Part shown: positions 1-7,905 of the stretch, one piece after another
Position numbering within the stretch: the first letter of the stretch is position 1
Layout of the letters: each line of letters opens with the position of its first letter
NCBI RefSeq assembly: GCF_014803725.1
Contig: NZ_JAAVBE010000018.1
Span: 1-52,030 of the forward strand
Source: Desulfovibrio sp.
GTDB lineage: Bacteria > Desulfobacterota > Desulfovibrionia > Desulfovibrionales > Desulfovibrionaceae
Direction of reading: 5' to 3'
DNA: 52,030 nucleotides
Notes under the pieces: model-generated
Told to the model about the DNA's origin: nothing
Seen by the model: only the letters and a program-made list of their open reading frames with translations
The model's database searches: none
Program-made: the position numbers and the translations under genes

Positions 1-115
1 ACCGCCCCCACAGCGCCCTTGGCTGGCAAAGCCCGGCGGCTTATCGGGCAGCCCATCAACCCCCAAACCGGACAGGAGCCACTAACTTATCCTTGGTATC
101 ATGAATGGGGTAGGG

Positions 116-427
116 TCAAAGCCAGTGGCGTATTTCCGGCGAAAACTCCGCAAAGGTTTCTACATAGCTGTGCCGCCTCCCCGCCCAATTGACATACAAC
201 AAGAGCACACCCAGATCCACATAGTTTCGGATGGATTTCGAGAGCACCTGCTCCAGGTTGATGATATTCTTTTGTGACACCGTGCCCTGTGCGGTCGCCA
301 TGATGAGCGCCGCCATGGACAGGCGCATCACTTCTGCATAGTCTCGGCCACAGCGCCTGTGCAGCTCGGCAAGCTCGCGGGCAGTGGCCCTGGCGGAGCA
401 CCAGGGCAACCAGTTCCAAAACGCCAT
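116..427 (-). CDS. hypothetical protein, 103 aa
   Basis: I do not recognise this protein. It is a 103-residue, mostly helical, soluble-looking sequence with Trp-rich ends (start MAFWNWLPW, end EIRHWL) and no signal peptide. The ATG at 427 has a good ribosome site (GAGGGA, about 5 bases upstream), which makes it more credible than the overlapping frames on the other strand. It is divergent from the XRE-type regulator at 524, and a 9-bp inverted repeat lies in the 96-base gap, so the two may be co-regulated. It could be a small accessory protein of a lost mobile element; nothing in the sequence gives a function. Confidence 0.5.
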   Translation of the reverse strand: MAFWNWLPWCSARATARELAELHRRCGRDYAEVMRLSMAALIMATAQGTVSQKNIINLEQVLSKSIRNYVDLGVLLLYVNWAGRRHSYVETFAEFSPEIRHWL

Positions 428-472
428 GCGCTTCCCTCATTCCCCGATATGCGAGGAGCGGTATTCCTTGTT

Positions 473-494
473 CCGAGTAGTCATAACTACTCGG
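473..494. promoter_or_regulatory. candidate operator (9-bp inverted repeat)
   Basis: The arms CCGAGTAGT and ACTACTCGG form a perfect 9-bp dyad around a CATA spacer, midway between two divergent genes, one of which encodes an XRE-type DNA-binding protein. The position and symmetry suit an autoregulatory operator; that role is inference. Confidence 0.4.
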
Positions 495-523
495 GCTCAA
501 ATTGGCATGCGTTATGAGAGGGC

Positions 524-799
524 ATGGAAAATGAAGAGCGCATCGCAAGGCGGCACATGCCCGGTATCATCCGGCGCTATCGCGCCCTGGCAGGCCTTTC
601 GCAGCAGCAGCTCGCCGACAGCATGGGCGTGAGCAAGGGCTTTATTTCGGCGCTGGAAGGGGGCAAGAGCGTCCCTAATCTCGACATGCTCGTGGTGCTG
701 GCGTCGGCGCTCAATGTGCGCCCCGGGGGGCTTGTGGACGCCATGGTGGAGGCCGCGGGGAAGGAGCACCGGGCGCCGGGGGCCTGCCCCAAAAACTGA
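524..799 (+). CDS. XRE-family helix-turn-helix transcriptional regulator
   Basis: A 91-residue protein made almost entirely of a Cro/CI-type helix-turn-helix. Residues around 16-70 show the family pattern: RRYRALAGLSQQQLADSMGV, then SKGFISALEGGKSVPNLDML, then a short helix. There is no sensory or multimerisation domain, as in small phage or restriction-control repressors. The ATG at 524 sits very close to a purine stretch (GAGAGGG). An alternative start at the MPGII methionine (position 557) has AAGGCGG upstream, so the start is uncertain. It is divergent from the small gene at 116-427 across a palindrome it may bind. Targets are unknown. Confidence 0.8.
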   Translation: MENEERIARRHMPGIIRRYRALAGLSQQQLADSMGVSKGFISALEGGKSVPNLDMLVVLASALNVRPGGLVDAMVEAAGKEHRAPGACPKN

Positions 800-838
800 G
801 CCCCGCCAGAAGGCCGGGCGGCGCTCCTGACGGGGCTT
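800..838. terminator. hairpin between convergent genes
   Basis: AGCCCCGCCAG and CTGACGGGGCT can pair around a GC-rich loop with one wobble. It lies between the stops of the XRE regulator (799) and the oxidoreductase (862). It has no T-run on either side, so it is a weak intrinsic-terminator candidate. Confidence 0.35.
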
Positions 839-861
839 GGTGTGCTGGTTCGGGCGTTGGC

Positions 862-2571
862 CTAGGGCTTGAGGCCCATCTTGTTCACGGCCTGCATGCC
901 GCCCATGGAGTTCACCGTGTCCGTGATGCCGTTATTGGCGAGGATGAGCAGGCTCTCGTAGGCGCGCAGGCCCGAGTTGCAGATGAGGGCCACCGGCCGG
1001 TCGCGCGGGATCTCGCCCATGCGGGCCTTGAGCTCTTCCAGCGGGATGGAGTGCCAGTCGGGCTCGCGGTCCTGAATGGCCTTGCCGGCCTTGGGCGGCC
1101 GCGTGTCCATGAAGAAGATGTTGTTTTCCTTGCGGTGCTTCCAGAGTTCCATGAACTCGTCGCCCGTGACGGGCTTAAATCGCCCGGAGAGCACGTTGTC
1201 GGCCACGTTGGCCACCGTGTTCACCGCGTCCATGGCCGCGGCGAAGGGCGGCGCATAGGCGACCTCGAGGTTGGAGATATCCTCGAGCACGGGCCTGGCG
1301 TACTGGAGCACGCCGGCCACGGCGTCGATACGCGCCTTGAGTGCATCGCCGTCCACGCACGCGCCCTGCAGGCCGAGCACGCGGCGCGTGCCCTTCTCCA
1401 CCACGATCTCGAGGCTCATCATCTTCTTTTCCGGGTAGAAATGCGCCCGGTCAAGCTGCTCGATGGCCACGCCCACGGCGTCGAAGCCCGCGGCGCGCGC
1501 CTTGGCGGCCGTGAAGCCCGTGCCGCAGAAGGACATGCCGAAGAGCTTCACCGCCCAGGTGCCCACATAGCCCGGGAAGGTGGCGTCCACCCCGGCCAGG
1601 TTGGAGCCGATGACCCGGCCCTGGCGGTTGGCCTCGCTGCCCATGGGGATGTAGCCGGGCTTGCCGGTGATGATGTTGCGCACGGCCGCGCAGTCGCCGC
1701 CCGCGTAAATGAGCGGGTCATTGGTGCGCAGGTGGTCGTCCACGAGGATGCCGCCGAAGGGCGCCACTTCAAGGCCCGCGGCCTTGGCGAGCTGGCCGTT
1801 GGGGATGAAGCCGGCCGCGAAAATGACGAGCTGCGCCGGGAGCTCGCGCTTGTCGGTGATGACCTTGGTGACGAGGCCGTTCTCGCCCTCGAGGCGCACG
1901 ACCTTCTCGGAGGTGTAGACCGAGACCTTGTTGGCCTCGCACTCGTGCTGCGCCATGAGCGCCAGCGTATGCGAGAGCGCGCCGGGGAGGATCTGGTCCA
2001 TCATCTCCACCACGCTCACCTTCACGCCCCACATGTCGGCGAGCGCCACGGCGGCCTCGAGCCCGATGAAGCCGCCGCCCACGATGACGGCCTCGTTGAC
2101 CTTGCGCGCCTCGCAGGCCTCGCGGATCGTGCGGGCCGCCTCCAGGCGGGTCAGCGAGAGCACGTGGCCGAGCTTGGCGCCCTCCACATCGGGCATGCGC
2201 GGGGTGGCGCCGGTGGCGAGCACCAGCTTGTCATAGGGCAGCACTTCCTCGCGGTTCTCGTCCAGCTTCTGCACGAGCACGGTCTTGAGCTTGCGGTCGA
2301 TGGAGACCGCGCGCGTGCGCGTGAGCACATTGACGCCCTTGAGCGCGCGGAAAAATTCCGGGTCGCGCACGACGCCCGCATTGGTGGCGCGCAGCTCGTC
2401 CAGGTTCTGCACCTCGGCGGACACATAGTAGGGGATGCCGCAGCCGCCGTAGGAGATGAAGGTATTCTCGTCCACAAGGGTCACTTCGGCATCCGGCGCA
2501 AGGCGCTTGCAGCGGGCGGCCGCCTTGGGGCCGAGCGCGACACCGCCGATGATCAGGATCTTTTCTGCCAT
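862..2571 (-). CDS. FAD-dependent CoA-disulfide / persulfide reductase with C-terminal rhodanese domain
   Basis: A 569-residue flavoprotein of the pyridine-nucleotide disulfide reductase family. The N-terminal FAD motif is ILIIGGVALGPKAAAR. Cys44 in SYGGCGIPYY is the single redox cysteine typical of CoA-disulfide reductases. A second NAD(P)-binding motif (VIVGGGFIGLEAA) and the FAD signature (YAGGDCA) follow. Roughly the last 90 residues are a rhodanese domain with active-site Cys531 in CNSGLRA. Family members with this architecture reduce CoA disulfide, CoA persulfide or polysulfide with NAD(P)H, which suits a sulfur-reducing host. The start at 2571 is preferred over the open frame to 2661 because GGGAGG lies just upstream and the Rossmann fold begins at once. 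The exact substrate cannot be read from the sequence. Confidence 0.88.
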   Translation of the reverse strand: MAEKILIIGGVALGPKAAARCKRLAPDAEVTLVDENTFISYGGCGIPYYVSAEVQNLDELRATNAGVVRDPEFFRALKGVNVLTRTRAVSIDRKLKTVLVQKLDENREEVLPYDKLVLATGATPRMPDVEGAKLGHVLSLTRLEAARTIREACEARKVNEAVIVGGGFIGLEAAVALADMWGVKVSVVEMMDQILPGALSHTLALMAQHECEANKVSVYTSEKVVRLEGENGLVTKVITDKRELPAQLVIFAAGFIPNGQLAKAAGLEVAPFGGILVDDHLRTNDPLIYAGGDCAAVRNIITGKPGYIPMGSEANRQGRVIGSNLAGVDATFPGYVGTWAVKLFGMSFCGTGFTAAKARAAGFDAVGVAIEQLDRAHFYPEKKMMSLEIVVEKGTRRVLGLQGACVDGDALKARIDAVAGVLQYARPVLEDISNLEVAYAPPFAAAMDAVNTVANVADNVLSGRFKPVTGDEFMELWKHRKENNIFFMDTRPPKAGKAIQDREPDWHSIPLEELKARMGEIPRDRPVALICNSGLRAYESLLILANNGITDTVNSMGGMQAVNKMGLKP

Positions 2572-2688
2572 TGAGTCCTCCCTTGGCTTGGATTTTTTAG
2601 GCATTGTTGTGCAGACACATGGAATTACGCTATGCAGCCGCGTGTCCTGCTGCATCCGCAATGCCGAAATTATCCGTCAAAAACAGTC

Positions 2689-2784
2689 TTTTCGGTGCTG
2701 GCTGCGTCAGAGAAAAATTTCCTTGGTCGAGTACTTAAGTACACTCCCTACGGAAATTTTTATCTTCCTTGCCAGCACCGAAAA
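2689..2784. repeat. 96-bp nested imperfect palindrome
   Basis: The outer arms (2689-2702 and 2771-2784) are 14-bp perfect complements containing GGTGCTGGC and GCCAGCACC. Inner arms AAAAATTTCC (2713-2722) and GGAAATTTTT (2752-2761) pair almost on the same centre, and the centre itself is the 12-bp palindrome GTACTTAAGTAC (2731-2742). It fills most of the 365-base gap between the start of the oxidoreductase gene and the end of valS, where I see no coding sequence. It could be a cruciform or long hairpin, a miniature repeat element, or a regulatory site. Confidence 0.6.
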
Positions 2785-2936
2785 ATCTTATTTTTTAGGA
2801 TTCTACCGGCACCAGCATCCGTCTTCCGCTTCGCTCCAGACGGAGTATGGAATGTCCTCATCCCCATGATACGGCGGCCTCATTCCTCATAGGCAACACT
2901 GCTCTAAAGGCGCGGCCCGCATTTCGCGCATTGCGG

Positions 2937-5630
2937 TCAGTTTGCGGGATTCCCCTCGGCTTCCCGGCTTTCCGCAAGGGCTTCCGTAAAAAGCTCGCGC
3001 CGCGCGGCCAGCTTGTCCCGCGCGTCGGTGATCTTTTCGGCGCGCTCGCGCTCCCGCGCCACCACTTCCGCAGGGGCGCGGCTCACAAAGCTCTCGTTGC
3101 GCAGCTTGCGGTTCACGTCCACCATGTCCTTTTCCAGCTTGGCGAGCTCCTTGTCGAGGCGAGCGAGCTCGTCAGCCAGATCCACGGCGCCGGCCAGCGG
3201 CACGATGACCTGGCAGCCCCCGGCCACGGCCGAGGCGGCGGCCTTGGGCGCGGGCATGGCCGCATCGATAATCAACTCCTCAAGGCGGGCCAGGGTCTCG
3301 ATGCAGACGCGGTTCTGCTCGAGGATGCGGGCCTGCGCCTCGTCCGCCGGGTGCAGCAAAAGGCGCACCTTGCGCGTGGGGCTGATGCCGAGCTCTGCCT
3401 TGATGGTGCGCACGGCCACGATGACGCCCTGCACGAATTCCATGGCCCGCGCCTCGTCCGGGCGCACGCAGCCGGGCCGCGCCGGCGGGTAGGGCATAAG
3501 CGCGATGTCCGTGGGCGCCTCGCCCGCGGGCACCGGGAGCGCCTGCCAGATCTCGGCGGTCACAAAGGGCATAATGGGATGGAGCAGCAGCAAAATCTCG
3601 CGCAGGGTCAGCCAGAGCACATATTGCGCCCGGGCACGCACCGCGGGGTCCTCCGAGGCTATGTCCGGCTTGGAAAGCTCCAGGTACCAGTCGCAAAACT
3701 CGTTCCAGAGGAACTTGTATCCGCATTGCGCGGCGTCGTTGAAGCGGTAGTCCTCCAGCGCCTGGTCCATGTCCAGCTTCACGGCCTCGAGGCGGTCCAG
3801 TATCCACGCCTCGTGCAGGCTCAGGGGCCCCGAAAGGTCCACGGGCGCAGGCGCCGTCTCCGGCAGGTTCATGAGCACGAAGCGCGCCGCGTTCCAGAGC
3901 TTGTTGACGAAATGGCGGTAGCCCTCGATGCGCTCCTCCGAGAGGCGGATGTCGCGCCCCATGGCCGCGAAGGCCGTGAGCGTGAAGCGCAATGCGTCGC
4001 ACCCGTATTTTTCGATCATGGCCAGCGGGTCGATGCCGTTGCCCTTGGACTTGGACATCTTCTGTCCCTGCGCGTCGCGCACGAGCGCATGGAGGTAGAT
4101 GTCGCGGAAGGGCGGCTCGCCGAGAAAGTGCTGGCCCATCATCATCATGCGGGCCACCCAGAAAAAGAGGATGTCAAAGCCCGTCACGAGCACGCTCGTG
4201 GGATACCAGCGCTTGAGCTCGGGCGTCATTTCCGGCCAGCCCAGGGTGGAGAAGGGCCAGAGCGCGGACGAGAACCATGTGTCGAGCACGTCCTCGTCCT
4301 GCACGAGCTCGTGACTTCCGCAGCGCGGGCAGGTCTCGGGCGCGGTCTCGGCCACGATGAGCTCGCCGCACTGCTGGCACGTCCAGGCCGGGATGCGGTG
4401 GCCCCACCAGATCTGGCGGCTGATGCACCAGTCGCGGATGGTGTCGAGCCAGTGATAATAGGTCTTGAGCCAGGTCTCTGGGAAGAGCCGGGTGAGCTCG
4501 GGCACGGCGGCGCGCGCGGCCGGCGCCATCTTGGTGGTGGCCACGAACCACTGGCGCGACACATGCGGCTCCACCACGGTGTGGCAGCGGTAGCAGCGGC
4601 CCACGGCGTGGTTCAGCTCCTCCTCGCCGCGGGCGAGGCCGGCTTCCGCAATATCCTCCACAATGCGCTTGCGGGCCTCCTCCTTGGTCAGGCCCGCATA
4701 GGGGCCGGACTCGGGCTTCATGCGGCCGTCCTCGTCGATGACCTGAAGAAATTCCAGACCGTGGCGCTGGCCGAGCAGCCAGTCGTTATGGTCGTGCGAG
4801 GGCGTCACCTTGAGCGCGCCTGTGCCGAATTCCCGGTCCACATAGCTGTCCGCAATGATGGGGATCTCGCGGCCGAGCACGGGCACCACCACGCGCCGCC
4901 CCACAAGGCCGGCGTAGCGCTCGTCCTCGGGATGCACGCAGACGGCCGTGTCGCCCGGGATGGTCTCGGGCCTGGTGGTGGCGATGACGATCTCGCCGTC
5001 GCCGTCGGCGAGCTTGTAGGCCACCTTCCAGAGGCGGCCGGGCTGGTCCTCGTGCTCCACCTCGTCATCGGCGAGCGCGGTGTGGCAGCGCGAACACCAG
5101 TTGATGATATAGTCCCCGCGGTAGATGAGGCCCTCGTTATAGAGCTGCACGAAGACCTTGCGCACGGCCGCGGAAAGGCCGTCGTCGAGCGTGAAGCGCA
5201 GGCGCGACCAGTCCACCGAGCAGCCCAGCGCCGCGATCTGCTCGAGGATGCGGTGGCCGTAATCGGCGCGCCACTGCCAGACGCGCTCCACAAAGGCCTC
5301 GCGGCCGAGATCCTTGCGGCTCTTGCCTTCTTTGGCCAGCGCGCGCTCCACCACGTTCTGCGTGGAGATACCGGCATGGTCGGTGCCCGGTATCCAGAGC
5401 ACGTTCTTGCCCTTCTGGCGGGCATGGCGGCAGAGCACATCGATGAGCGTGAGGTTGAGGGCGTGCCCGATGTGCAGGGCGCCGGTCACGTTGGGCGGTG
5501 GAATGACGATGGAATACGGCTCGCCCGGGGCGTCCGGGCTCGGGGTGAAAGTCCCGCTGTCTTCCCAGTGGCTGCGCCACCGGCGTTCCACGTCCTTAGG
5601 CTCGTAGCCCTTGGGGAGCGTCTCCGCCAT
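2937..5630 (-). CDS. valS: valyl-tRNA synthetase
   Basis: ValRS (897 residues) charges tRNA-Val with valine in the cytoplasm. The class I signatures are both present: PPPNVTGALHIGHALN (HIGH motif near residue 55) and KMSKSKGN near residue 525. A CxxC pair set (CQQCGEL then CPRCGSHE, near residue 420-440) sits in the connecting region, and the C-terminus is the coiled-coil arm (DELARLDKELAKLEKDM...). Length is normal for the family. The frame stays open upstream for another 147 codons, but MAETLPKGYEPKDVE is the family N-terminus and GGAG lies about 10 bases ahead of the ATG at 5630. It is divergent from the BPL_N gene across only 36 bases. Confidence 0.97.
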   Translation of the reverse strand: MAETLPKGYEPKDVERRWRSHWEDSGTFTPSPDAPGEPYSIVIPPPNVTGALHIGHALNLTLIDVLCRHARQKGKNVLWIPGTDHAGISTQNVVERALAKEGKSRKDLGREAFVERVWQWRADYGHRILEQIAALGCSVDWSRLRFTLDDGLSAAVRKVFVQLYNEGLIYRGDYIINWCSRCHTALADDEVEHEDQPGRLWKVAYKLADGDGEIVIATTRPETIPGDTAVCVHPEDERYAGLVGRRVVVPVLGREIPIIADSYVDREFGTGALKVTPSHDHNDWLLGQRHGLEFLQVIDEDGRMKPESGPYAGLTKEEARKRIVEDIAEAGLARGEEELNHAVGRCYRCHTVVEPHVSRQWFVATTKMAPAARAAVPELTRLFPETWLKTYYHWLDTIRDWCISRQIWWGHRIPAWTCQQCGELIVAETAPETCPRCGSHELVQDEDVLDTWFSSALWPFSTLGWPEMTPELKRWYPTSVLVTGFDILFFWVARMMMMGQHFLGEPPFRDIYLHALVRDAQGQKMSKSKGNGIDPLAMIEKYGCDALRFTLTAFAAMGRDIRLSEERIEGYRHFVNKLWNAARFVLMNLPETAPAPVDLSGPLSLHEAWILDRLEAVKLDMDQALEDYRFNDAAQCGYKFLWNEFCDWYLELSKPDIASEDPAVRARAQYVLWLTLREILLLLHPIMPFVTAEIWQALPVPAGEAPTDIALMPYPPARPGCVRPDEARAMEFVQGVIVAVRTIKAELGISPTRKVRLLLHPADEAQARILEQNRVCIETLARLEELIIDAAMPAPKAAASAVAGGCQVIVPLAGAVDLADELARLDKELAKLEKDMVDVNRKLRNESFVSRAPAEVVARERERAEKITDARDKLAARRELFTEALAESREAEGNPAN

Positions 5631-5666
5631 CTTGCATTCTCCGTGAAAAGGCGGCAATAGTGCGCC

Positions 5667-7019
5667 ATGCAGCGCGAAAGCAGCGTCCACATCCTGTGGG
5701 ATGCCTCCCACATCTGGGGCCTCATGGCCTGGCGCGCCCTGCGCGCCCTGGGCGTGCCCTCGCGGCTGGTCAAGGCTAAAGAAATAGCCGAAGGCGCGCT
5801 TTCTGGCAAGCCGGGGCGGCACGGGCGCGCCCGCCTCCTGCTGGTGCCCGGAGGGAGCGCGGGCCGCAAGGCCGCCTTGCTGGGCAGCGCCGGACGCGAG
5901 GCCGTGCGGGACTTCGTACGCAAGGGCGGCACCTATCTCGGCTTTTGCGGCGGCGCCGGCCTCGCCCTGAGCCCCGCGCCAGAAGGACGGAGAGATGAAG
6001 CCCCGCTCGGCCTGTGCCCCTGGACACGCGCGCCCTATGTGCAGCGCTTCCAGCACCTCATCTCCGGCCATTTGCTCGCCAGAGCAACGGATGCGGGCGC
6101 AGACGCCTCAAGGACGGCGGGGGTAGTGTCCCTGCCCGTCTGGTGGCCCGGCCGCTTTGCGCCGGAAAGCGGCTCGCCCGACGTGACCGTGCTCGCCACC
6201 AGCGTAGGCCCGGACGCCGATCTCTGGCTCGCCGACCTGCCCCTTGCCGGCATATCCCCCCGGGTGCTGGAGACCTGGCGCAACTGCTACGGCGTGGACC
6301 TCTCGCCGGACTTTCTCGCCGGCCAGCCCCTTGCCGTGTGCGGCAGCTTCGGCGCGGGCCGCTACCTGCTCAGTTATTCGCATCTCGAAACGCCGGAAAG
6401 CCCGGCCGCCAATGCCTGGCTCGCCCGCATCCTCCGCGGCTTCGGCATTGCGGTTGCGGGGGACCGCGCCGTGCCCGCGTGGCAGCTTGACAGCGAGACT
6501 CCGTTGCCTCCAGCCCGCAAGGACGGCCCGGCGGCATCGGCGCGCCGTGCCTGCGCCCGCATCCGCGCCCTGCTCGAGCTCGGCGTCACGCAGCGCCTTT
6601 TTTTCCGGCGCACTTCCTGGCTCCGGGGCTGGCGGGCCGGCCTCCCCGGCATGGCGTGCAACAACCTCATGGCAGCCTTTGCGGAACTTGCGGAAGTGGC
6701 CGTAGCCACTGCGGAAGACCGCAGGCGCGATGCCGCCCGGGCTGCGCTGGATGACCTCTGGGCGCGCCTTGGCCCGCGCTTCGACAGGCTGCTCGACCTG
6801 TTCGCGGACGGCGCCGAGTCGTGGTTCATGGCGAGTCGGCTTTCCGATCTGCTCTCCCCCACCCTGCCGCATGCCGTGGACGCCCGCGGCCTCGCGCACC
6901 AGCGCGCGGCGCTGTTCGGCCACCCCATGCGCGGCGGCGGTATTGCGGAAGAACTGCTCCAGATGGCAGAGGAGGGAATCTATACGGCCCAGGCGCTTGC
7001 CGCCCCGCAGGCTAACTGA
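5667..7019 (+). CDS. BPL_N (biotin-protein-ligase N-terminal, glutamine-amidotransferase-like) domain protein
   Basis: A 450-residue protein whose first half matches the BPL_N family, a class-I glutamine amidotransferase-like fold. It starts with HILWDASHIWG, has LLVPGGSAG near residue 60, and YLGFCGGAGLAL with a nucleophile-like Cys94. A second conserved stretch (VCGSFGAGRYLLSYSHLETPES, near residue 225) would supply the elbow histidine. The C-terminal half is alpha-helical and unfamiliar. Such proteins occur next to housekeeping genes in Desulfovibrio-type genomes; the reaction is not known to me. The ATG at 5667 lies just after the divergent valS start, so the two promoters must overlap. 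Confidence 0.65.
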   Translation: MQRESSVHILWDASHIWGLMAWRALRALGVPSRLVKAKEIAEGALSGKPGRHGRARLLLVPGGSAGRKAALLGSAGREAVRDFVRKGGTYLGFCGGAGLALSPAPEGRRDEAPLGLCPWTRAPYVQRFQHLISGHLLARATDAGADASRTAGVVSLPVWWPGRFAPESGSPDVTVLATSVGPDADLWLADLPLAGISPRVLETWRNCYGVDLSPDFLAGQPLAVCGSFGAGRYLLSYSHLETPESPAANAWLARILRGFGIAVAGDRAVPAWQLDSETPLPPARKDGPAASARRACARIRALLELGVTQRLFFRRTSWLRGWRAGLPGMACNNLMAAFAELAEVAVATAEDRRRDAARAALDDLWARLGPRFDRLLDLFADGAESWFMASRLSDLLSPTLPHAVDARGLAHQRAALFGHPMRGGGIAEELLQMAEEGIYTAQALAAPQAN

Positions 7020-7054
7020 GCGGCGGCCGCATTCCCGCTGGCAAGCAACGCAAA

Positions 7055-7084
7055 CGCCCCCGGTTCCGCAGGGAACCAGGGGCG
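7055..7084 (-). terminator. hairpin, probable original tRNA-operon terminator
   Basis: A 13-bp stem with one mismatch pairs 7055-7067 with 7072-7084, and on the minus strand it is followed by TTTGCGTTG. It lies just outside the left attachment copy (7117). Before integration it would have sat about 30 bases downstream of tRNA-Asp on the same strand. It may also serve the plus-strand gene ending at 7019. Confidence 0.5.
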
Positions 7085-7116
7085 AATATCGGTCTCCCGC
7101 AAGGGGAGGTGGAGGC

Positions 7117-7130
7117 TGGCGGAGCGGAAG
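7117..7130 (+). repeat. left attachment site (attL core), 14 bp
   Basis: TGGCGGAGCGGAAG here is identical to 24739-24752, the 3' end of tRNA-Asp including its encoded CCA (read on the other strand). Integrase, primase and phage-type genes lie between the copies, and the integrase gene lies beside the tRNA copy, as expected for insertion into a tRNA 3' end. Confidence 0.75.
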
Positions 7131-7192
7131 TCAGCCGAACTATCAATACAACTTATTATATTTGATGAATATTCAAAAATAATATTTTTTCT

Positions 7193-7213
7193 GTTGCCCC
7201 CAAAGTTGCCCCC
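7193..7213 (+). repeat. candidate left integrase arm-type sites
   Basis: Two copies of GTTGCCCCC (7193-7201 and 7205-7213) spaced by AAA. Near-identical paired boxes lie just inside the right end (24606-24625). Paired direct repeats inside both attachment cores are typical of integrase arm-binding sites; binding is inferred. Confidence 0.5.
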
Positions 7214-7280
7214 AATTTTTTACGCTGCCCCACTGGCGGCGTCACTCTCTTTTTGGGGGTTCAGCAGGGTAAAGAGCATA

Positions 7281-7309
7281 TACCCAATATGCCCAAAATA
7301 CCCAAAATT
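7281..7309 (+). repeat. triple 9-bp iteron-like box, copy A
   Basis: Three consecutive 9-bp units, TACCCAATA, TGCCCAAAA, TACCCAAAA (consensus TRCCCAAWA), preceded by a TTCAGcaGGG segment. It is one of four copies in the element. The 7131-7570 interval holds copies A and B and the arm sites; I see no convincing gene in it. Confidence 0.65.
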
Positions 7310-7366
7310 ATCTCTCTTCCCCTGCCGCCCCTATCCCGGACCAGACGATTTTCAGGGGCAAGAGTA

Positions 7367-7400
7367 TATGCCCAATATGCCCAAAATGCCCAGAATACCC
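7367..7400 (+). repeat. triple 9-bp iteron-like box, copy B
   Basis: TGCCCAATA, TGCCCAAAA, TGCCCAGAA, then a partial TACCC, preceded by TTTTCAGG about 14 bases upstream. Same strand as copy A, 86 bases further in. Confidence 0.65.
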
Positions 7401-7572
7401 TCGGCGCGTTGCGCGTCAGTGGTTCGGGAATCCCGAATGACTCAGCAGGGGCGGTGGGGCAACCTGCTAGGCATCCTCGTAGGTTCAAAAGCGGAACCGT
7501 ACGTGCACAGGCGCGAGGACAAAAGAAAGGCCGCCCGGTGGGAGCGGCCTGAGGAGTGGGGTGGCGGAAGGG

Positions 7573-7659
7573 CTACTTCCGCCCGAAACCAAAGTCCAGA
7601 TAACTCCAAACGCCAAGAATAGCGGTCGATCCCCCGTAAAAAAGGATTGTGTTCAGCAT
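7573..7659 (-). CDS. possible 28-aa membrane peptide
   Basis: ATG at 7659 has a strong purine ribosome site (GGAAGGGG) and opens a 28-codon frame starting MLNTILFYGG and ending DFGFGRK, with a hydrophobic centre. Its start overlaps the stop of an upstream open frame (ATGCTGA). That upstream frame (end at 7653) has a hydrophobic segment near IFAVAFIETSSSALYAGI but no convincing start. Coupled tiny membrane ORFs at a phage end suggest a remnant of a holin or spanin type, or a toxin peptide; nothing firmer can be said. Confidence 0.3.
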   Translation of the reverse strand: MLNTILFYGGSTAILGVWSYLDFGFGRK

Positions 7660-7845
7660 TTCGGGTTCCCCTTCCGATGGAATTTCAGGCCTAGCAGGCA
7701 GCAGATGATACCCGCATAGAGTGCGCTGCTGCTTGTTTCTATGAAGGCCACGGCAAAGATACGGCGCCCGCGCGTGAGCGGCGGCCGGGCGTGGTATGTC
7801 TGCGTCCTTAGGCTGGATAAAAGCTCGCCCTGCAACTGCCGGGGA

Positions 7846-7893
7846 TATGGAAGAAAACAGGAAGCCCCCTGCCGGAACTTCCGGCGGGGGGGC
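7846..7893 (-). terminator. intrinsic terminator of the Panacea gene pair
   Basis: A 12-bp GC-rich hairpin (7864-7875 with 7881-7893, one extra G) lies just past the stop at 7906. On the minus strand it is followed by CTTCCTGTTTTCTTCC, so it should end the 8867-7906 transcript. Confidence 0.65.
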
Positions 7894-7905
7894 TGAATTG
7901 TCCCG

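Noticed and set aside
1..192. Open frame running in from the left edge on the plus strand (ends CAASPPN)
   Set aside because: Open for 63 codons without a recognisable domain and overlapping the better supported minus-strand gene at 116-427. It might be the tail of an upstream gene, but the sequence in view does not show it.
2847..5660. 937-residue open frame on the plus strand opposite valS
   Set aside because: It is the antisense shadow of valS: His/Arg/Gly-rich with no domain pattern, and fully explained by the codon bias of the high-GC gene on the other strand. Similar long shadows opposite dsr (27173-30037), aspS-hisS (44920-47250), gyrA and others were left out for the same reason.
7194..7622. 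142-residue open frame through iteron copies A and B
   Set aside because: Its apparent repeated 'PNMPKMP' peptide arises from the 9-bp DNA repeat; the rest is not protein-like, there is no good ribosome site, and the second repeat falls in a different frame from the first.
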